From contig NZ_NFLF01000002.1 in the NCBI RefSeq assembly GCF_002160765.1, positions 218,996 through 282,995 of the forward strand: a stretch of 64,000 nt of DNA, in the 5' to 3' direction. The notes under the pieces were generated by a model. That model did not search any database. It was not told the DNA's origin and saw only the letters and a list, made by a program, of their open reading frames with translations. The stretch comes from Lachnoclostridium sp. An138. Its GTDB lineage: Bacteria; Bacillota; Clostridia; Lachnospirales; Lachnospiraceae. The position numbers and the translations under genes were made by a program. Positions 42,028 to 50,341 of the stretch are shown piece after piece; within the stretch, counting starts at the first letter, position 1; the number at the start of each line of letters is the position of its first letter.

Positions 42028-42525
42028 ATGAAAATGAAATGGTCATTATATCCTCTTTCAAAATTAAGCAGTACGACTACACAGTTTGAAGCCTTTGCCA
42101 CCTACCTAATGCTTATGTTATTTATCGCCATTGTTGCCTTTGTGTCCGCAGTCATGGTTATTGGACTAAAACTTATTAGCACGATATGGGACGACGCAGA
42201 AGTCTATAATGATCTACGGCGATTGGGAATGAAGCGCAGAAAGATGAAAGGACTTATTACAAAACAAATGCTATTCGTCTATTTTATTCCTACCGTACTT
42301 GGCTGTATCGTTGGAGCCTTTACGACATACCGCATTATGTTAGTGTCCGGCGTTATTTACATTGGTGAAACAATGCAGTTAGTTGGTTGTGTGTGCGGTT
42401 TGGTGTTGATAATTCAATTGCTATTTTCTTTATTCTACGCGCAAGAATTATGCGTAGTTACACATGACATCCAAATAAAACACGAGTTTCTTTGTCTTTG
42501 GAAGGGAATGACAACTAAAGTATAA
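42028..42525 (+). pseudogene. C-terminal fragment of an FtsX-type ABC permease
   Basis: The 165 residues have three membrane helices (residues 26-52, 92-112, 124-146) and the segment DDAEVYNDLRRLGMKRRKMK between helix 1 and 2. These are typical of the last part of BceB/FtsX-type permeases that export antimicrobial peptides. A full BceB has over 600 residues; neither the N-terminal part nor the ATPase gene is present. The start is an ATG without clear ribosome site. It is most likely a remnant, although a short product could be made. Confidence 0.6.
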
Positions 42526-42540
42526 CCAACTGCGGCGGCC

Positions 42541-42632
42541 CGTGTGGAGGTGCCGCCGAGGTTTCTATTTCTAAGCGACATTTTTTGACAGGATATGACC
42601 TGTCAAAAAATCCCTGCACAGACGCAGGGATG
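42541..42632. other. Three consecutive hairpins
   Basis: GCGGCGGC pairs with GCCGCCG at 42531-42559. TTTTTTGACAGG pairs perfectly with CCTGTCAAAAAA at about 42584-42611, and ATCCCTGC with GCAGGGAT at about 42611-42632. The middle one is T-rich at both ends, so it terminates transcription in both directions. Stacked dyads like this also occur at element borders. The rest of the gap to 42830 is AT-rich without a gene. Confidence 0.6.
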
Positions 42633-42830
42633 TTGCGGCATTTTCAATATCTGCGGTATCTCTTGAAGCCGTGGCGTTGAGAACGCTTCATACTTAGTTC
42701 CCTTGGAGCCAGTTACAGTAAATAATCTGCAATATTTATCATATTATATTTACTTGCACAAATATTTACTTTATAATACATATAAGAAAATAATTATCAG
42801 AATATTTTTATGCTGACTGGGGGGTATAAA

Positions 42831-43577
42831 ATGAAATATGCTGCTGATTTTCGTGCCAATGCTCGAAGCGCCCTTCGAAACAAATGGGGCCTTGCGGTGC
42901 TTACAGGACTTGTGGCCACTCTGTTGGGCGGTACAGGAATCGAAGGTCCAAAATTCAATCTGGATATCGGAAACAATTCTGTGACAGCCAGCTTCAAATT
43001 TGCAGGAACCACCATTTATTCCTTCGGAGGATCATCAAATTCCGATACTGCAGCTTTTATTATAGAAAAAGCTCCTTATTTTATCTGGAGCACACTGATT
43101 CTCTGCCTCCTGTTCCTGCTGCTGGGAAGCATCATAGCAATCGGCTACGCCCGCTTCAACCTGGCGCTGACGGATCGGGAGATGCCTTCTTTTGGCGTTC
43201 TGTTCTCCTGCTTCCCCATCTGGAAGACTGCCATCATTTCCCAGATTCTGCAGTCCATCTATATCTTTCTCTGGTCGCTGCTTCTGGTTATACCAGGCAT
43301 CATCGCCACCTACAGCTATGCCATGACCCGTTATATCCTGGCGGAGCATCCGGAGCTTACCGCCAGCGAGGCAATCCGGCGGTCCAAAGAGATGATGTAC
43401 GGACACCGATGGCGCCTGTTCTGCCTGCATTTCAGTTTTATTGGATGGACGCTTCTCTGCATTCCGACACTGGGCATCGGATACCTGTGGCTCGTTCCCT
43501 ATACGCAGGCTGCTGAAGCGGCATTTTATCGGGAGATCTCCGGCTCCGGAAAAGCCTGGCAGTCTGCCGCATTTTGA
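42831..43577 (+). CDS. DUF975 integral membrane protein
   Basis: A 248-residue protein of the DUF975 family. The start YAADFRANARSALRNKWGLA is characteristic, followed by about five membrane segments: 19-36, 85-110, 128-160, 190-215 and near the end. SLLLVIPGIIATYSYAMTRY and LTASEAIRRSKEMMYGHRWR match the conserved second half. Members are of unknown function, often single genes in Firmicutes. The ATG at 42831 has GGGGGG 7 bases before it. A two-way terminator follows at 43668. Confidence 0.85.
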   Translation: MKYAADFRANARSALRNKWGLAVLTGLVATLLGGTGIEGPKFNLDIGNNSVTASFKFAGTTIYSFGGSSNSDTAAFIIEKAPYFIWSTLILCLLFLLLGSIIAIGYARFNLALTDREMPSFGVLFSCFPIWKTAIISQILQSIYIFLWSLLLVIPGIIATYSYAMTRYILAEHPELTASEAIRRSKEMMYGHRWRLFCLHFSFIGWTLLCIPTLGIGYLWLVPYTQAAEAAFYREISGSGKAWQSAAF

Positions 43578-43667
43578 GGACAGAATAAGGACATCTTGAT
43601 TTAAAAGTATCCCGAAAAGGACGACAAAAACATTTTCTTCTGATGATATAAGATATTTTTCAACACA

Positions 43668-43711
43668 GCAAAAAAGCTGAAAACCTTTAAAATCAAGGAT
43701 TTCAGCTTTTT
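43668..43711. terminator. Bidirectional terminator between DUF975 and the tRNA cluster
   Basis: AAAAAAGCTGAAA pairs with TTTCAGCTTTTTT. Both strands end in T runs, so it serves the DUF975 gene (plus) and the tRNA cluster (minus). Confidence 0.85.
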
Positions 43712-43718
43712 TCTTTCA

Positions 43719-43791
43719 TGAAGCATCGGGGATTCGAACCCCGGACAACTTGATTAAAAGTCAAGTGCTCTACCGACTGAGCTAATGCTCC
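43719..43791 (-). tRNA. tRNA-Lys (TTT)
   Basis: Full cloverleaf on the minus strand, 73 nt. Anticodon loop CTTTTAA, T-arm GGGGTTCGAATCCCC, discriminator A. CCA is not encoded. Last gene of a six-tRNA transcript Pro-Gly-Arg-His-Gln-Lys. Confidence 0.93.
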
Positions 43792-43869
43792 ATAGTGATA
43801 CGCGGAATGAGAACTTCAGAGCTTCCTTTTTATTAATTTATTAAGAAGCTTTTCTGCATCCGCCCAAAC

Positions 43870-43940
43870 TGGGCTAGCTGGATTCGAACCAGCGAATGCA
43901 GGAGTCAAAGTCCTGTGCCTTACCGCTTGGCGATAGCCCA
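43870..43940 (-). tRNA. tRNA-Gln (TTG)
   Basis: Cloverleaf with anticodon loop CTTTGAC and T-arm GCTGGTTCGAATCCAGC. The acceptor strands TGGGCTA and TAGCCCA pair fully. CCA is not encoded. Confidence 0.92.
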
Positions 43941-43956
43941 AAATTGCTCTCGCAAG

Positions 43957-44031
43957 GGTGGATAAAGGGATTCGAACCCTTGGCCTCCAGAGCCACAATC
44001 TGGCGCGCTAACCAGCTGCGCTATACCCACC
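43957..44031 (-). tRNA. tRNA-His (GTG)
   Basis: Cloverleaf with anticodon loop TTGTGGC and T-arm AAGGGTTCGAATCCCTT. The acceptor has the GGTGGGT/CCACC form with the extra 5' G typical of histidine tRNA. Confidence 0.92.
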
Positions 44032-44086
44032 ATAATATTGCCAAGTAAACCGGCTTCTGCGGTGCCTGTCCAACGGCTTCCGCAAA

Positions 44087-44160
<74 letters not shown>

Positions 44161-44211
44161 ATGGATATCTTTCTGCGTCCTTTTCAGATTCAGATGACAT
44201 TTTTTCAAGGC

Positions 44212-44282
44212 AGCGGGTGATGGGAATCGAACCCACGTGTCCAGCTTGGAAGGCTGGTGTTCTACCATTGAACTACACCCGC
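44212..44282 (-). tRNA. tRNA-Gly (TCC)
   Basis: Cloverleaf of 71 nt with acceptor GCGGGTG/CACCCGC, anticodon loop CTTCCAA and T-arm GTGGGTTCGATTCCCAT. Confidence 0.92.
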
Positions 44283-44320
44283 ATATGATGTAAATGTCCC
44301 GTCAGGCTTCTTATGCTTCA

Positions 44321-44395
44321 TCGGGGTGACAGGATTCGAACCTGCGGCCTCCTGGTCCCAAACCAGGCGCTCTAGCCAAGCTGAGCCACACCCCG
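44321..44395 (-). tRNA. tRNA-Pro (TGG)
   Basis: Cloverleaf of 75 nt with acceptor CGGGGTG/CACCCCG, anticodon loop TTTGGGA and T-arm GCAGGTTCGAATCCTGT. First gene of the cluster, 40 bases after a consensus promoter. Confidence 0.92.
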
Positions 44396-44434
44396 AAGCT
44401 GTTCACCTCTGTTTCCTTTCGTGACGCACATCAT

Positions 44435-44463
44435 ATTCTACTATAAGCACGTTTAAATGTCAA
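44435..44463 (-). promoter_or_regulatory. Promoter of the six-tRNA cluster
   Basis: On the minus strand TTGACA (44458-44463) and TAGAAT (44435-44440) are 17 bp apart, an almost perfect consensus, 40 bases upstream of tRNA-Pro. Confidence 0.85.
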
Positions 44464-44561
44464 TTACTTTTTTAATTTTTTCTGCAACAATTTTTCAACA
44501 ATCTTTCACGCGATTTTTTTACAATTTTTCACTGCCCTTTTCCCACATGGCTGAGCTGTGA

Positions 44562-45041
44562 TTACAGATAATTTAATGTAAAATGTGCTTCTCCGTTCTT
44601 ATCGATTTCCATCAGGATATAACTGGGTCTTCGCCCCTCCTGCCGGGGATAGGAAAGGCTGCCGGGATTCAGAATGGTAATATCCGGGTCTTCCTCCAGA
44701 CAGGGGCGGTGTGTGTGTCCAAACATAACCAGATTAAAACCGCGCGCCCGGGCGTCTTCCTTCAGCATCTCTGTTCCCATGGAAATGTAATAATAATGGC
44801 CGTGAGTCAGAAGCACATGATATTTCCCGATGCAGAACTCATCCTCTTTCGGAAGCTCCGAAAAGAAATCGTTATTTCCTGCCACAATGTGAACCGGACA
44901 GGCAGCAATCTCACGGATATAATCCTCGCTTCCCTCAGAATCCCCACAGTGAATCAGCATGTCAACAGGCTGTAATTTCCCCAGCAGTTCCTTCAGTCCC
45001 TTGTCCTTTCCGTGTGTGTCACTGACAATCAGTATTCTCAT
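44562..45041 (-). CDS. YfcE/MJ0936-type metallophosphoesterase
   Basis: A 159-residue calcineurin-fold phosphoesterase. Metal-site motifs in order: SDTHGK (residues 7-12), HCGDSEG (near 32), GNND (near 55), LLTHGHYYY (near 73) and FGHTHRP (near 107). These ligate two metal ions, as known for YfcE. Full length for the family. Physiological substrate not established. The ATG at 45041 has GGGAGG upstream and follows RdgB by 13 bases. It is the last gene of the rRNA methyltransferase, peptidase, RdgB, phosphoesterase operon; the RdgB-YfcE pairing is common in Clostridia. Confidence 0.92.
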   Translation of the reverse strand: MRILIVSDTHGKDKGLKELLGKLQPVDMLIHCGDSEGSEDYIREIAACPVHIVAGNNDFFSELPKEDEFCIGKYHVLLTHGHYYYISMGTEMLKEDARARGFNLVMFGHTHRPCLEEDPDITILNPGSLSYPRQEGRRPSYILMEIDKNGEAHFTLNYL

Positions 45042-45054
45042 CTATGTACCTCCC

Positions 45055-45657
45055 TCAGAGAGACAGCTCTCTCCGCAGCTTTTCCTTCATCTCCCGAAGG
45101 GCTTTCCCCCGGTGGCTGATCTCATTTTTCTGCTCCATGGAAAGTTCTGCTGTAGAGCATCCATATTCCGGCAGGAAGAAAATCGGATCATACCCGAAGC
45201 CTCCCCCGCCGCGTTCTTCTCTTCCGATGATGCCTTCTATGGTGCCGCGTGATGTCAGGGTCCTTCCATCCGGCAGCACGGCCGCAATGACACAGACGAA
45301 CCTGGCTGTCCGTTTCTCATCCGGCACCCCTTCCAGCCTGTCTATCAGATTCTGGTTCTTAATCCGATAGGAAGTGTCTTCCCCAAGATAACGGGCAGAA
45401 TAGACTCCCGGCTCTCCGCCCAGATAATCAATCTCAAGGCCGGAATCATCCGCCATCACAATGGCATCTGTGTGCGCTGCTGCGGCCCTTGCCTTAATCA
45501 AAGCGTTTTCCTCGAAAGTCGTTCCGTTTTCCTCCGCGTCCATCTGGATTCCTGCTTCTTTCAGTGAACAGATCTCCAAATCCAGTTCCTTCAGGATCTC
45601 ACGAATCTCTTTCATTTTTCCTTCATTTCCGGTAGCAAATACCAGTTTTCGTCTCAT
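45055..45657 (-). CDS. rdgB: XTP/dITP diphosphatase (non-canonical purine NTP pyrophosphatase)
   Basis: A 200-residue HAM1-family protein. LVFATGNEGKMKEI at the start, EENALIKARAAA near residue 58, ADDSGLEIDYLGGEPGVYSA near 75, and GGFGYDPIFF near 155 are the substrate and metal motifs. It hydrolyses dITP and XTP to monophosphate, keeping deaminated purines out of DNA. The ATG at 45657 overlaps the stop of the peptidase gene by 4 bases; a longer upstream frame is not needed. RdgB is usually with the phosphoesterase that follows here. Confidence 0.95.
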   Translation of the reverse strand: MRRKLVFATGNEGKMKEIREILKELDLEICSLKEAGIQMDAEENGTTFEENALIKARAAAAHTDAIVMADDSGLEIDYLGGEPGVYSARYLGEDTSYRIKNQNLIDRLEGVPDEKRTARFVCVIAAVLPDGRTLTSRGTIEGIIGREERGGGGFGYDPIFFLPEYGCSTAELSMEQKNEISHRGKALREMKEKLRRELSL

Positions 45658-47033
45658 TGTGCTTCCTCCCGATCCGCATATACTTTCAGACAGAGATTGC
45701 TGTTCTGGGCAGTCTCTACCCTCTCCCACATCATTCCCTTATCGGAGCTGATATATCCCTCTCCATCATCCAGCGCCACCTTATCCTCCAGTTCGCCGGA
45801 GGCAAATTCCACAGCAATCGGATACTGGCTTTCCGGCGTCATAATCTGCACAAGCACCGCAAAACGTTCTCCTGCCTTCACAGAAACCGGATCGTCAAAT
45901 TCCACCGTATAATATCCGGCATACTGAAAATATCCCGACTGCGTAAACTGCGCCTCACTCAGCTCCTGTACATCTTCAAAATCAGGGATCACCGCCAGCC
46001 GATACTCGGTATCCTCTCCTGTAGCGTAAAAGCCTGCTGCCCGAAGCTGCAGATCCTCCTCAGCTTCATAGACATTCGCGAAATACGCCAGTTCGGAATT
46101 ATATCCCAGCTGGCCGCACCAGCCCAGAAGATCCGACTGGTACAGCACATCATAGTTGCTGCTGTCCTCCGTCTTTGTGTAAGCCGCGTTATAGCTTCCT
46201 ATATTGGCATCATAATAGGAAACGTAAAACACGCCATGATCACCGAAGCCCGTTCCCCAGCTGTTCTGACAGATAAAGGCCCCGTCTCCCTCCGGCCTTT
46301 CCTTGAAATTTTCCGCCGGATAATTATCATCCCAGCCAATAATCACTACATCATGGTTAGATTCTGCCCCGCCTGTATAGCAGTAGCTGGCGTTTCTCCG
46401 GTCATAATAGGCCGAATCCTGCCCCGGATTGGAAAAATCCATATAGAGAGAGCTTTCCACGCCGCCATGAAGATAGACAGTCTGCTTGATCGCCTCAAAA
46501 TCCCGGTTTCCAGGCATGCGCACCTCCTGCACATGCAGCACCGGCTCCAGGCCGTCCGGTGAAGCATTATCGCCATATGGATCATCCTCTTCCAGAACCG
46601 GCCCCTCCCACGCAGTCAGATAGGAAACAGAGAGTATATAGGAACCGCCTTCCTCCGTCTCCATCTGGTAGTGGTTATGAAAATTCAGATGATCCCTTGA
46701 AAAATCATACAGAGCATCAGGCATCAGAGAAGTCTCCAGCGCTGTCAGGGACGCAAAAGCCCAGCAGGTGCCGTACTGTCCCTGGTCTCTGACCGGGACA
46801 CTGCGTCCGTTTTCCCTGTAATCGTAGGCCGGCGGCAGATCTGCCTCCTCTTTTACAGGCTCTATGATATAGTCTTCCGTAATTTCTTCAATTCTGCCGC
46901 ACAGCGCAGATCCGGACAACGCCATCAACGCATCCTGGCTTTCCTTTTCCGTCCTCCATCCAAAATCCAGCGCAGCCATTATGCTGAGCGCAGCCAGAGC
47001 CGCAATGATCAGTCCTTTTAATAACTTTTTCAT
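45654..47033 (-). CDS. Secreted C1 (papain-type) cysteine protease with lectin-like domain
   Basis: A 459-residue protein with an N-terminal membrane segment (LIIAALAALSIMAAL) as signal anchor. The papain-type catalytic domain covers about 70-290: VRDQGQYGTCWAFAS with active Cys, NHDVVIIGWDD with His, and ICQNSWGTGFGDHG with Asn. After that comes a beta-rich domain (300-455) like the lectin-like domain of such surface proteases. It is expected outside the cell. It overlaps both neighbours by 4 bases although they are cytoplasmic RNA or nucleotide enzymes, so co-transcription may be incidental. Confidence 0.88.
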   Translation of the reverse strand: MKKLLKGLIIAALAALSIMAALDFGWRTEKESQDALMALSGSALCGRIEEITEDYIIEPVKEEADLPPAYDYRENGRSVPVRDQGQYGTCWAFASLTALETSLMPDALYDFSRDHLNFHNHYQMETEEGGSYILSVSYLTAWEGPVLEEDDPYGDNASPDGLEPVLHVQEVRMPGNRDFEAIKQTVYLHGGVESSLYMDFSNPGQDSAYYDRRNASYCYTGGAESNHDVVIIGWDDNYPAENFKERPEGDGAFICQNSWGTGFGDHGVFYVSYYDANIGSYNAAYTKTEDSSNYDVLYQSDLLGWCGQLGYNSELAYFANVYEAEEDLQLRAAGFYATGEDTEYRLAVIPDFEDVQELSEAQFTQSGYFQYAGYYTVEFDDPVSVKAGERFAVLVQIMTPESQYPIAVEFASGELEDKVALDDGEGYISSDKGMMWERVETAQNSNLCLKVYADREEAQ

Positions 47034-48190
47034 GCTTCCTGTTTCTGTCTCCTGGGCGGTTTGGGACCCAGATACTGATAAAAATACGTCTTCAGCATTC
47101 CATTGTAAATCTTCCTGTTTCTGTCCGCTTTCCGGCCGATATAGCGTTCCGCATCCTCATATCCGGTAATCAGATACATGGACCAGCTGTCAAGCCGGGC
47201 AAATGCCTCGCCAATCTCTCTGTACAGCCCCGGAAGCGCCGCTTTCTCCTCCAGCCGTTCTCCATAAGGGGGATTGGTCACAAGGAAACCGTACTTTTTG
47301 GGATGGCGCAGCTCACTGACCGGACGCGCCTGAAAATGAATCAGATGGTCCACGCCGGCCTCTCTGGCGTTCTCCCTGGCAGCCTTCACCATATCCGGAT
47401 CGATATCATAGCCCTGGATATCCGTGCTGATATCTTCCCTCAGAAGATCTCCTGCTTCCGTTACAGCCTCATACCAGAGCTTCCGGTCCACAAGGTTCTT
47501 CCACTCCTCAGCTGTAAAGCTCCGATTCACGCCAGGCGCCATATTGGCTGCCATCATGGCCGCTTCTATGGGAAAGGTTCCGCAGCCGCAGAACGGGTCC
47601 ACCAGAATCCGGTCGCCCTTCCAGGGTGTCAGCATCAGGAGGGCCGCTGCCAGAGTCTCGGTAATCGGCGCCTTGCTGGCAAGCTTCCGGTATCCTCTTT
47701 TATGAAGAGACACCCCCGAGGTATCGATCCCCACCACAGCCTCATCCTTCAGAAAGGTGATACGCACCGGATAAGCCGCCCCGTCTTCCGGAAACCAGCT
47801 TACGCCATGGTGCTGCTTCAGACGCTCCACCATGGCTTTTTTCACAATCGACTGAATATCCGAAGGACTGAACAGCCTGCTCTTTACCGAAGTGGCTTTT
47901 GTCACCCAGAATTTCCCGTTCGCCGGAATATAGTCCTCCCAGGGCAGGGCTTTTATTTTCTCAAAAAGCTCGTCAAAGCTTTCCGCCTGAAACCTTCCCA
48001 CCTGCAGAAGCACCCGCTCGGCAGTTCTCAAAAAAATATTGGCCCTGCAGAGGGCCTGCATATCTCCCTGAAAAGTCACTCTGCCGTCTTCCACAAGACT
48101 GATTTCAAGTCCCAGATCCTGAAGCTCCCGCTTCAGAACCGATTCCAGGCCGAAATGGCAGGGCGCAAGGAATGTATATGTGTTCTTCAT
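47030..48190 (-). CDS. THUMP-domain rRNA large-subunit methyltransferase (RlmL-like)
   Basis: A 386-residue class I methyltransferase of the YpsC/RlmL N-domain type. THUMP at about 45-155. SAM-binding and catalytic parts at 190-350: DPFCGCGTFPIEAA, YDIDPDMVKAARENA and LVTNPPYGERL (NPPY motif for N2-guanine methylation). Orthologues modify a guanine in 23S rRNA; the exact position here is inferred from the family. Length is normal for the single-domain Firmicutes form. It leads the four-gene operon. Confidence 0.92.
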   Translation of the reverse strand: MKNTYTFLAPCHFGLESVLKRELQDLGLEISLVEDGRVTFQGDMQALCRANIFLRTAERVLLQVGRFQAESFDELFEKIKALPWEDYIPANGKFWVTKATSVKSRLFSPSDIQSIVKKAMVERLKQHHGVSWFPEDGAAYPVRITFLKDEAVVGIDTSGVSLHKRGYRKLASKAPITETLAAALLMLTPWKGDRILVDPFCGCGTFPIEAAMMAANMAPGVNRSFTAEEWKNLVDRKLWYEAVTEAGDLLREDISTDIQGYDIDPDMVKAARENAREAGVDHLIHFQARPVSELRHPKKYGFLVTNPPYGERLEEKAALPGLYREIGEAFARLDSWSMYLITGYEDAERYIGRKADRNRKIYNGMLKTYFYQYLGPKPPRRQKQEA

Positions 48191-48282
48191 CCGTTTCTCT
48201 CCGCAAACAGGGCCGGGCTTTATGATCCACCCGGCCCTTTTCTTATTTTATCTTAATATGCCAGGCCTGCCCCTGTCAATCC

Positions 48283-48600
48283 TTATCTTTGATCCAGATA
48301 GCTTTCCAGATTCCTTCCCTTATATGCCTGAATGCCTCCAATCATGGTTTTTACCCGATATCCCTTTCCACCAAGCTCTCTGGCAGCCTTAAGGCTTGTG
48401 CCTCCTCTTTCGCAGTAAAGCACCAGCGTCTGGTTTTTAAGGAATCGCGCTCTCTCCTCAAGCTGCTCATAAGGAATACAGACTGCTCCCTTCAGATGGA
48501 GCCTTCTGAACTCCCTCGGTTCCCGGATATCGATCACACAGACGCCTTCCTGAAACAGAAAAGCGTCGATCTCCCGCGGGGAAATAGTCTCAAACTCCAT
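48283..48600 (-). CDS. Rhodanese-domain protein
   Basis: A single rhodanese domain of 105 residues: DAFLF...CVIDIREPREFRRLHLKGA, IPYEQLEE, then LVLYCERGGTSLKAARELGG. The active Cys is in YCERGGTS, expected to carry a persulfide. It could act in sulfur transfer; partner unknown. Stands alone 92 bases upstream of the methyltransferase gene, same strand. Confidence 0.88.
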   Translation of the reverse strand: MEFETISPREIDAFLFQEGVCVIDIREPREFRRLHLKGAVCIPYEQLEERARFLKNQTLVLYCERGGTSLKAARELGGKGYRVKTMIGGIQAYKGRNLESYLDQR

Positions 48601-48743
48601 AGTTTCACCTGATTTCTGTTTTTCCTGCCGCTACTGTCCCAAAAATCTGCCGGCAGCAGCGGTATAAGATATGATATGTAAAGCGGCATCAGATGTGACG
48701 GGCGGGTTCCTGCTTTCCTTTGTCACTTCTCGCAGACTTTTAT

Positions 48744-48775
48744 ACCAAAAAGGAACGGCGCCGCGGCGCCGTTCC
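48744..48775 (-). terminator. Strong terminator after the Asn/Ser-rich gene
   Basis: A perfect 24-bp palindrome (48752-48775, core GCGCCGCGGCGC) followed on the minus strand by TTTTT. It lies 15 bases after the stop of the gene at 48791. Confidence 0.85.
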
Positions 48776-48790
48776 TTCTGCCTCTTCTGC

Positions 48791-48949
48791 TTAGTAATTG
48801 CAGTTCTCAGACTCGTTTTTTGCGTTCCTGGAAGAATTCTTCGCGTTGGAAGAATTCTTCGCATTAGAGGAATTCTTCATATTGGAATTCTTGCTGGAAT
48901 TGCTGTAATTCTTGCTCTCACTGTTGGTATTGTTTGCATTGTTAGCCAT
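48791..48949 (-). CDS. Asn/Ser/Lys-rich 52-aa repetitive protein
   Basis: ATG 48949 has AGGAGG 7 bases before it and the gene ends in a strong terminator, so it is real although short. The product is more than half Asn and Ser, with five copies of a KNSSN(A)-type unit built on a GCGAAGAATTCTTCC-like DNA repeat. There is one Cys, near the end. Such low-complexity, Asn-rich short proteins in Clostridia are often spore proteins (gamma-SASP-like storage or coat); that role is inferred from composition only. Confidence 0.65.
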   Translation of the reverse strand: MANNANNTNSESKNYSNSSKNSNMKNSSNAKNSSNAKNSSRNAKNESENCNY

Positions 48950-49040
48950 AATAACTGCCTCCTGTAATTGAAGATGTGTAACTTATTACAGTCATAGTAT
49001 GGCACCATTTTCCCAAAATATTTTTCCATTTTATGAAAAT

Positions 49041-49520
49041 TCAGCGGTCTCCGAAAATCATGCGGAGCAGCCACAGAATCAAAAGCACCGGAATCAGAAT
49101 CGGAAGCACCCAGGATAAGATACCTCCCACAATAACCAGAATCAGCGCTGCCACCAGGATTACCACTGCTGCTGCCAGCAGTTTTCCATACCAGGTATTA
49201 AAATTAAAACGCCGGTATTTAATATCCACGCCGCCTTCCTCATTCATTTCCGCATGAAAGCCCCGTTCCCTGTCCGGTTCCTCCCTCGTATAAAAAGGCT
49301 GATCCTGATATCCGTCCTGCTGCCGCTGCGTATCTATAATTGTTCTGGCAATCAGTCTCGGATCTCCAAGGCTCTCCATCACCTCCCGTTCACTCTTTCC
49401 GGACGCGATTTCCTGCGAAATATAAGCTTCATAATAACGCACATAATCCTCCACTACAGAGGCTGGCACCTCACCTGTCAGTACAGCGCGCAAAGTGCTT
49501 GTAAATTCATTCCTGTCCAT
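49041..49520 (-). CDS. DUF1700-type membrane protein
   Basis: A 159-residue protein. The N-terminal half is a helical domain (FTSTLRAVLTGEVPASVVED, SEREVMESLGDPRLIARTII), characteristic of DUF1700 and related HAAS domains. Two membrane helices are near 112-155 (LLAAAVVILVAALILVIVGG). These proteins often pair with PadR-like regulators in signalling to membrane targets; none is adjacent here. AAGGAAGGA precedes the ATG. Confidence 0.75.
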   Translation of the reverse strand: MDRNEFTSTLRAVLTGEVPASVVEDYVRYYEAYISQEIASGKSEREVMESLGDPRLIARTIIDTQRQQDGYQDQPFYTREEPDRERGFHAEMNEEGGVDIKYRRFNFNTWYGKLLAAAVVILVAALILVIVGGILSWVLPILIPVLLILWLLRMIFGDR

Positions 49521-49766
49521 TCTTCCTTCCTTTCGGATAAAACCTGTCCGCTTTGGGACAGCCTGCTTCTCTGATAATGCCTATATCTTATCTCAAAGCC
49601 TTTCCCCTTGTCAACGGAAAACAGCCGGCGTCCCACAGGTTTTCTGCAGGTTTTCTGCAGGTTCAAAATCCTCTTTCCGCTCTCTGCTGTTTCGTGTGAA
49701 CCAGGGTGTCCCCTGCCAGAGGCCTCCGAATGGTATTTTCCAAAATATTTTTATGATTCTATGATT
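49521..49766. other. Gap before the second Rrf2 gene
   Basis: No gene. A 10-bp repeat GTTTTCTGCAG occurs twice or three times at about 49637-49660. The control region of the Rrf2 gene begins at 49767. Confidence 0.5.
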
Positions 49767-49799
49767 CATATTATTTTAGCACCATCCAGTTCATCATCC
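49767..49799. promoter_or_regulatory. Shared upstream element, copy C
   Basis: CATATTATTTTAGCACCATC then CAGTTCATCATCC, a diverged copy of the elements at 30707 and 35756, in the same orientation and at the same distance from the Rrf2 promoter as copy B. There is no divergent gene using it here, so it is probably an autoregulatory site kept after duplication. Confidence 0.55.
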
Positions 49800-49801
49800 T
49801 G

Positions 49802-49830
49802 TTGCGCTTGCGCCAACATGTTGTTATAAT
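49802..49830 (+). promoter_or_regulatory. Promoter of the second Rrf2 gene
   Basis: TTGCGC (49802-49807) and TATAAT (49825-49830), 17 bp apart. Same geometry as at 35793-35821, with the shared TATAATTAAA-AACATTAAA. Confidence 0.7.
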
Positions 49831-49857
49831 TAAAATAACATTAAAGGAGGGCGTTTT

Positions 49858-50310
49858 ATGAAATATTCCACGAAAGTCAGCGATGCTGTCCACATTCTGG
49901 CCTTTATTGTATTAAATCCCAAAGGCTCTCTGTCCAGTGACGGCATTGCGGAAAGCCTTCATACCAATCCCGGATGCGTCCGCCAGCTCATGTCCGCCCT
50001 GCGCAGGGCCGGGCTTTTACTCAGCGTAAAAGGCCATCCCAAGCCGTCCCTAAGCAGAAATCCCTCTGACATCACCCTGCTGGACGTCTATAAAGCTGTG
50101 GAGGGGGAGAAACCCCTGCTCCATCTGGACACCCATACCAATCCAGATTGCGGCGTAGGCATTCACATTCAGTTGTCTCTTCAGGATTATTTTGATCAGG
50201 TGCAGGAAACTGCCGAAAAAGAAATGCGGAAGATTACGCTTCAGGATATTCTGGAGCGGTATCAGGAGAAGCTTTTGCTTCCGAACGGAAATTCTATCGT
50301 CTTTCTTTGA
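49858..50310 (+). CDS. Rrf2-family regulator, copy 2
   Basis: A 150-residue near-twin of the protein at 35871; the first 70 residues differ at only a few positions and the ends differ (LLPNGNSIVFL against LHSDGHTG). Winged helix at the N-terminus, only two Cys, so no three-Cys iron-sulfur site. AAAGGAGGG precedes the ATG. Downstream by 31 bases lies a Crp/Fnr-type regulator on the same transcript. Both Rrf2 proteins should recognise the same sites, giving cross-talk between the two loci. Confidence 0.85.
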   Translation: MKYSTKVSDAVHILAFIVLNPKGSLSSDGIAESLHTNPGCVRQLMSALRRAGLLLSVKGHPKPSLSRNPSDITLLDVYKAVEGEKPLLHLDTHTNPDCGVGIHIQLSLQDYFDQVQETAEKEMRKITLQDILERYQEKLLLPNGNSIVFL

Positions 50311-50341
50311 AAAAAAGAGAACATGTAAAGGGGAATATCAT

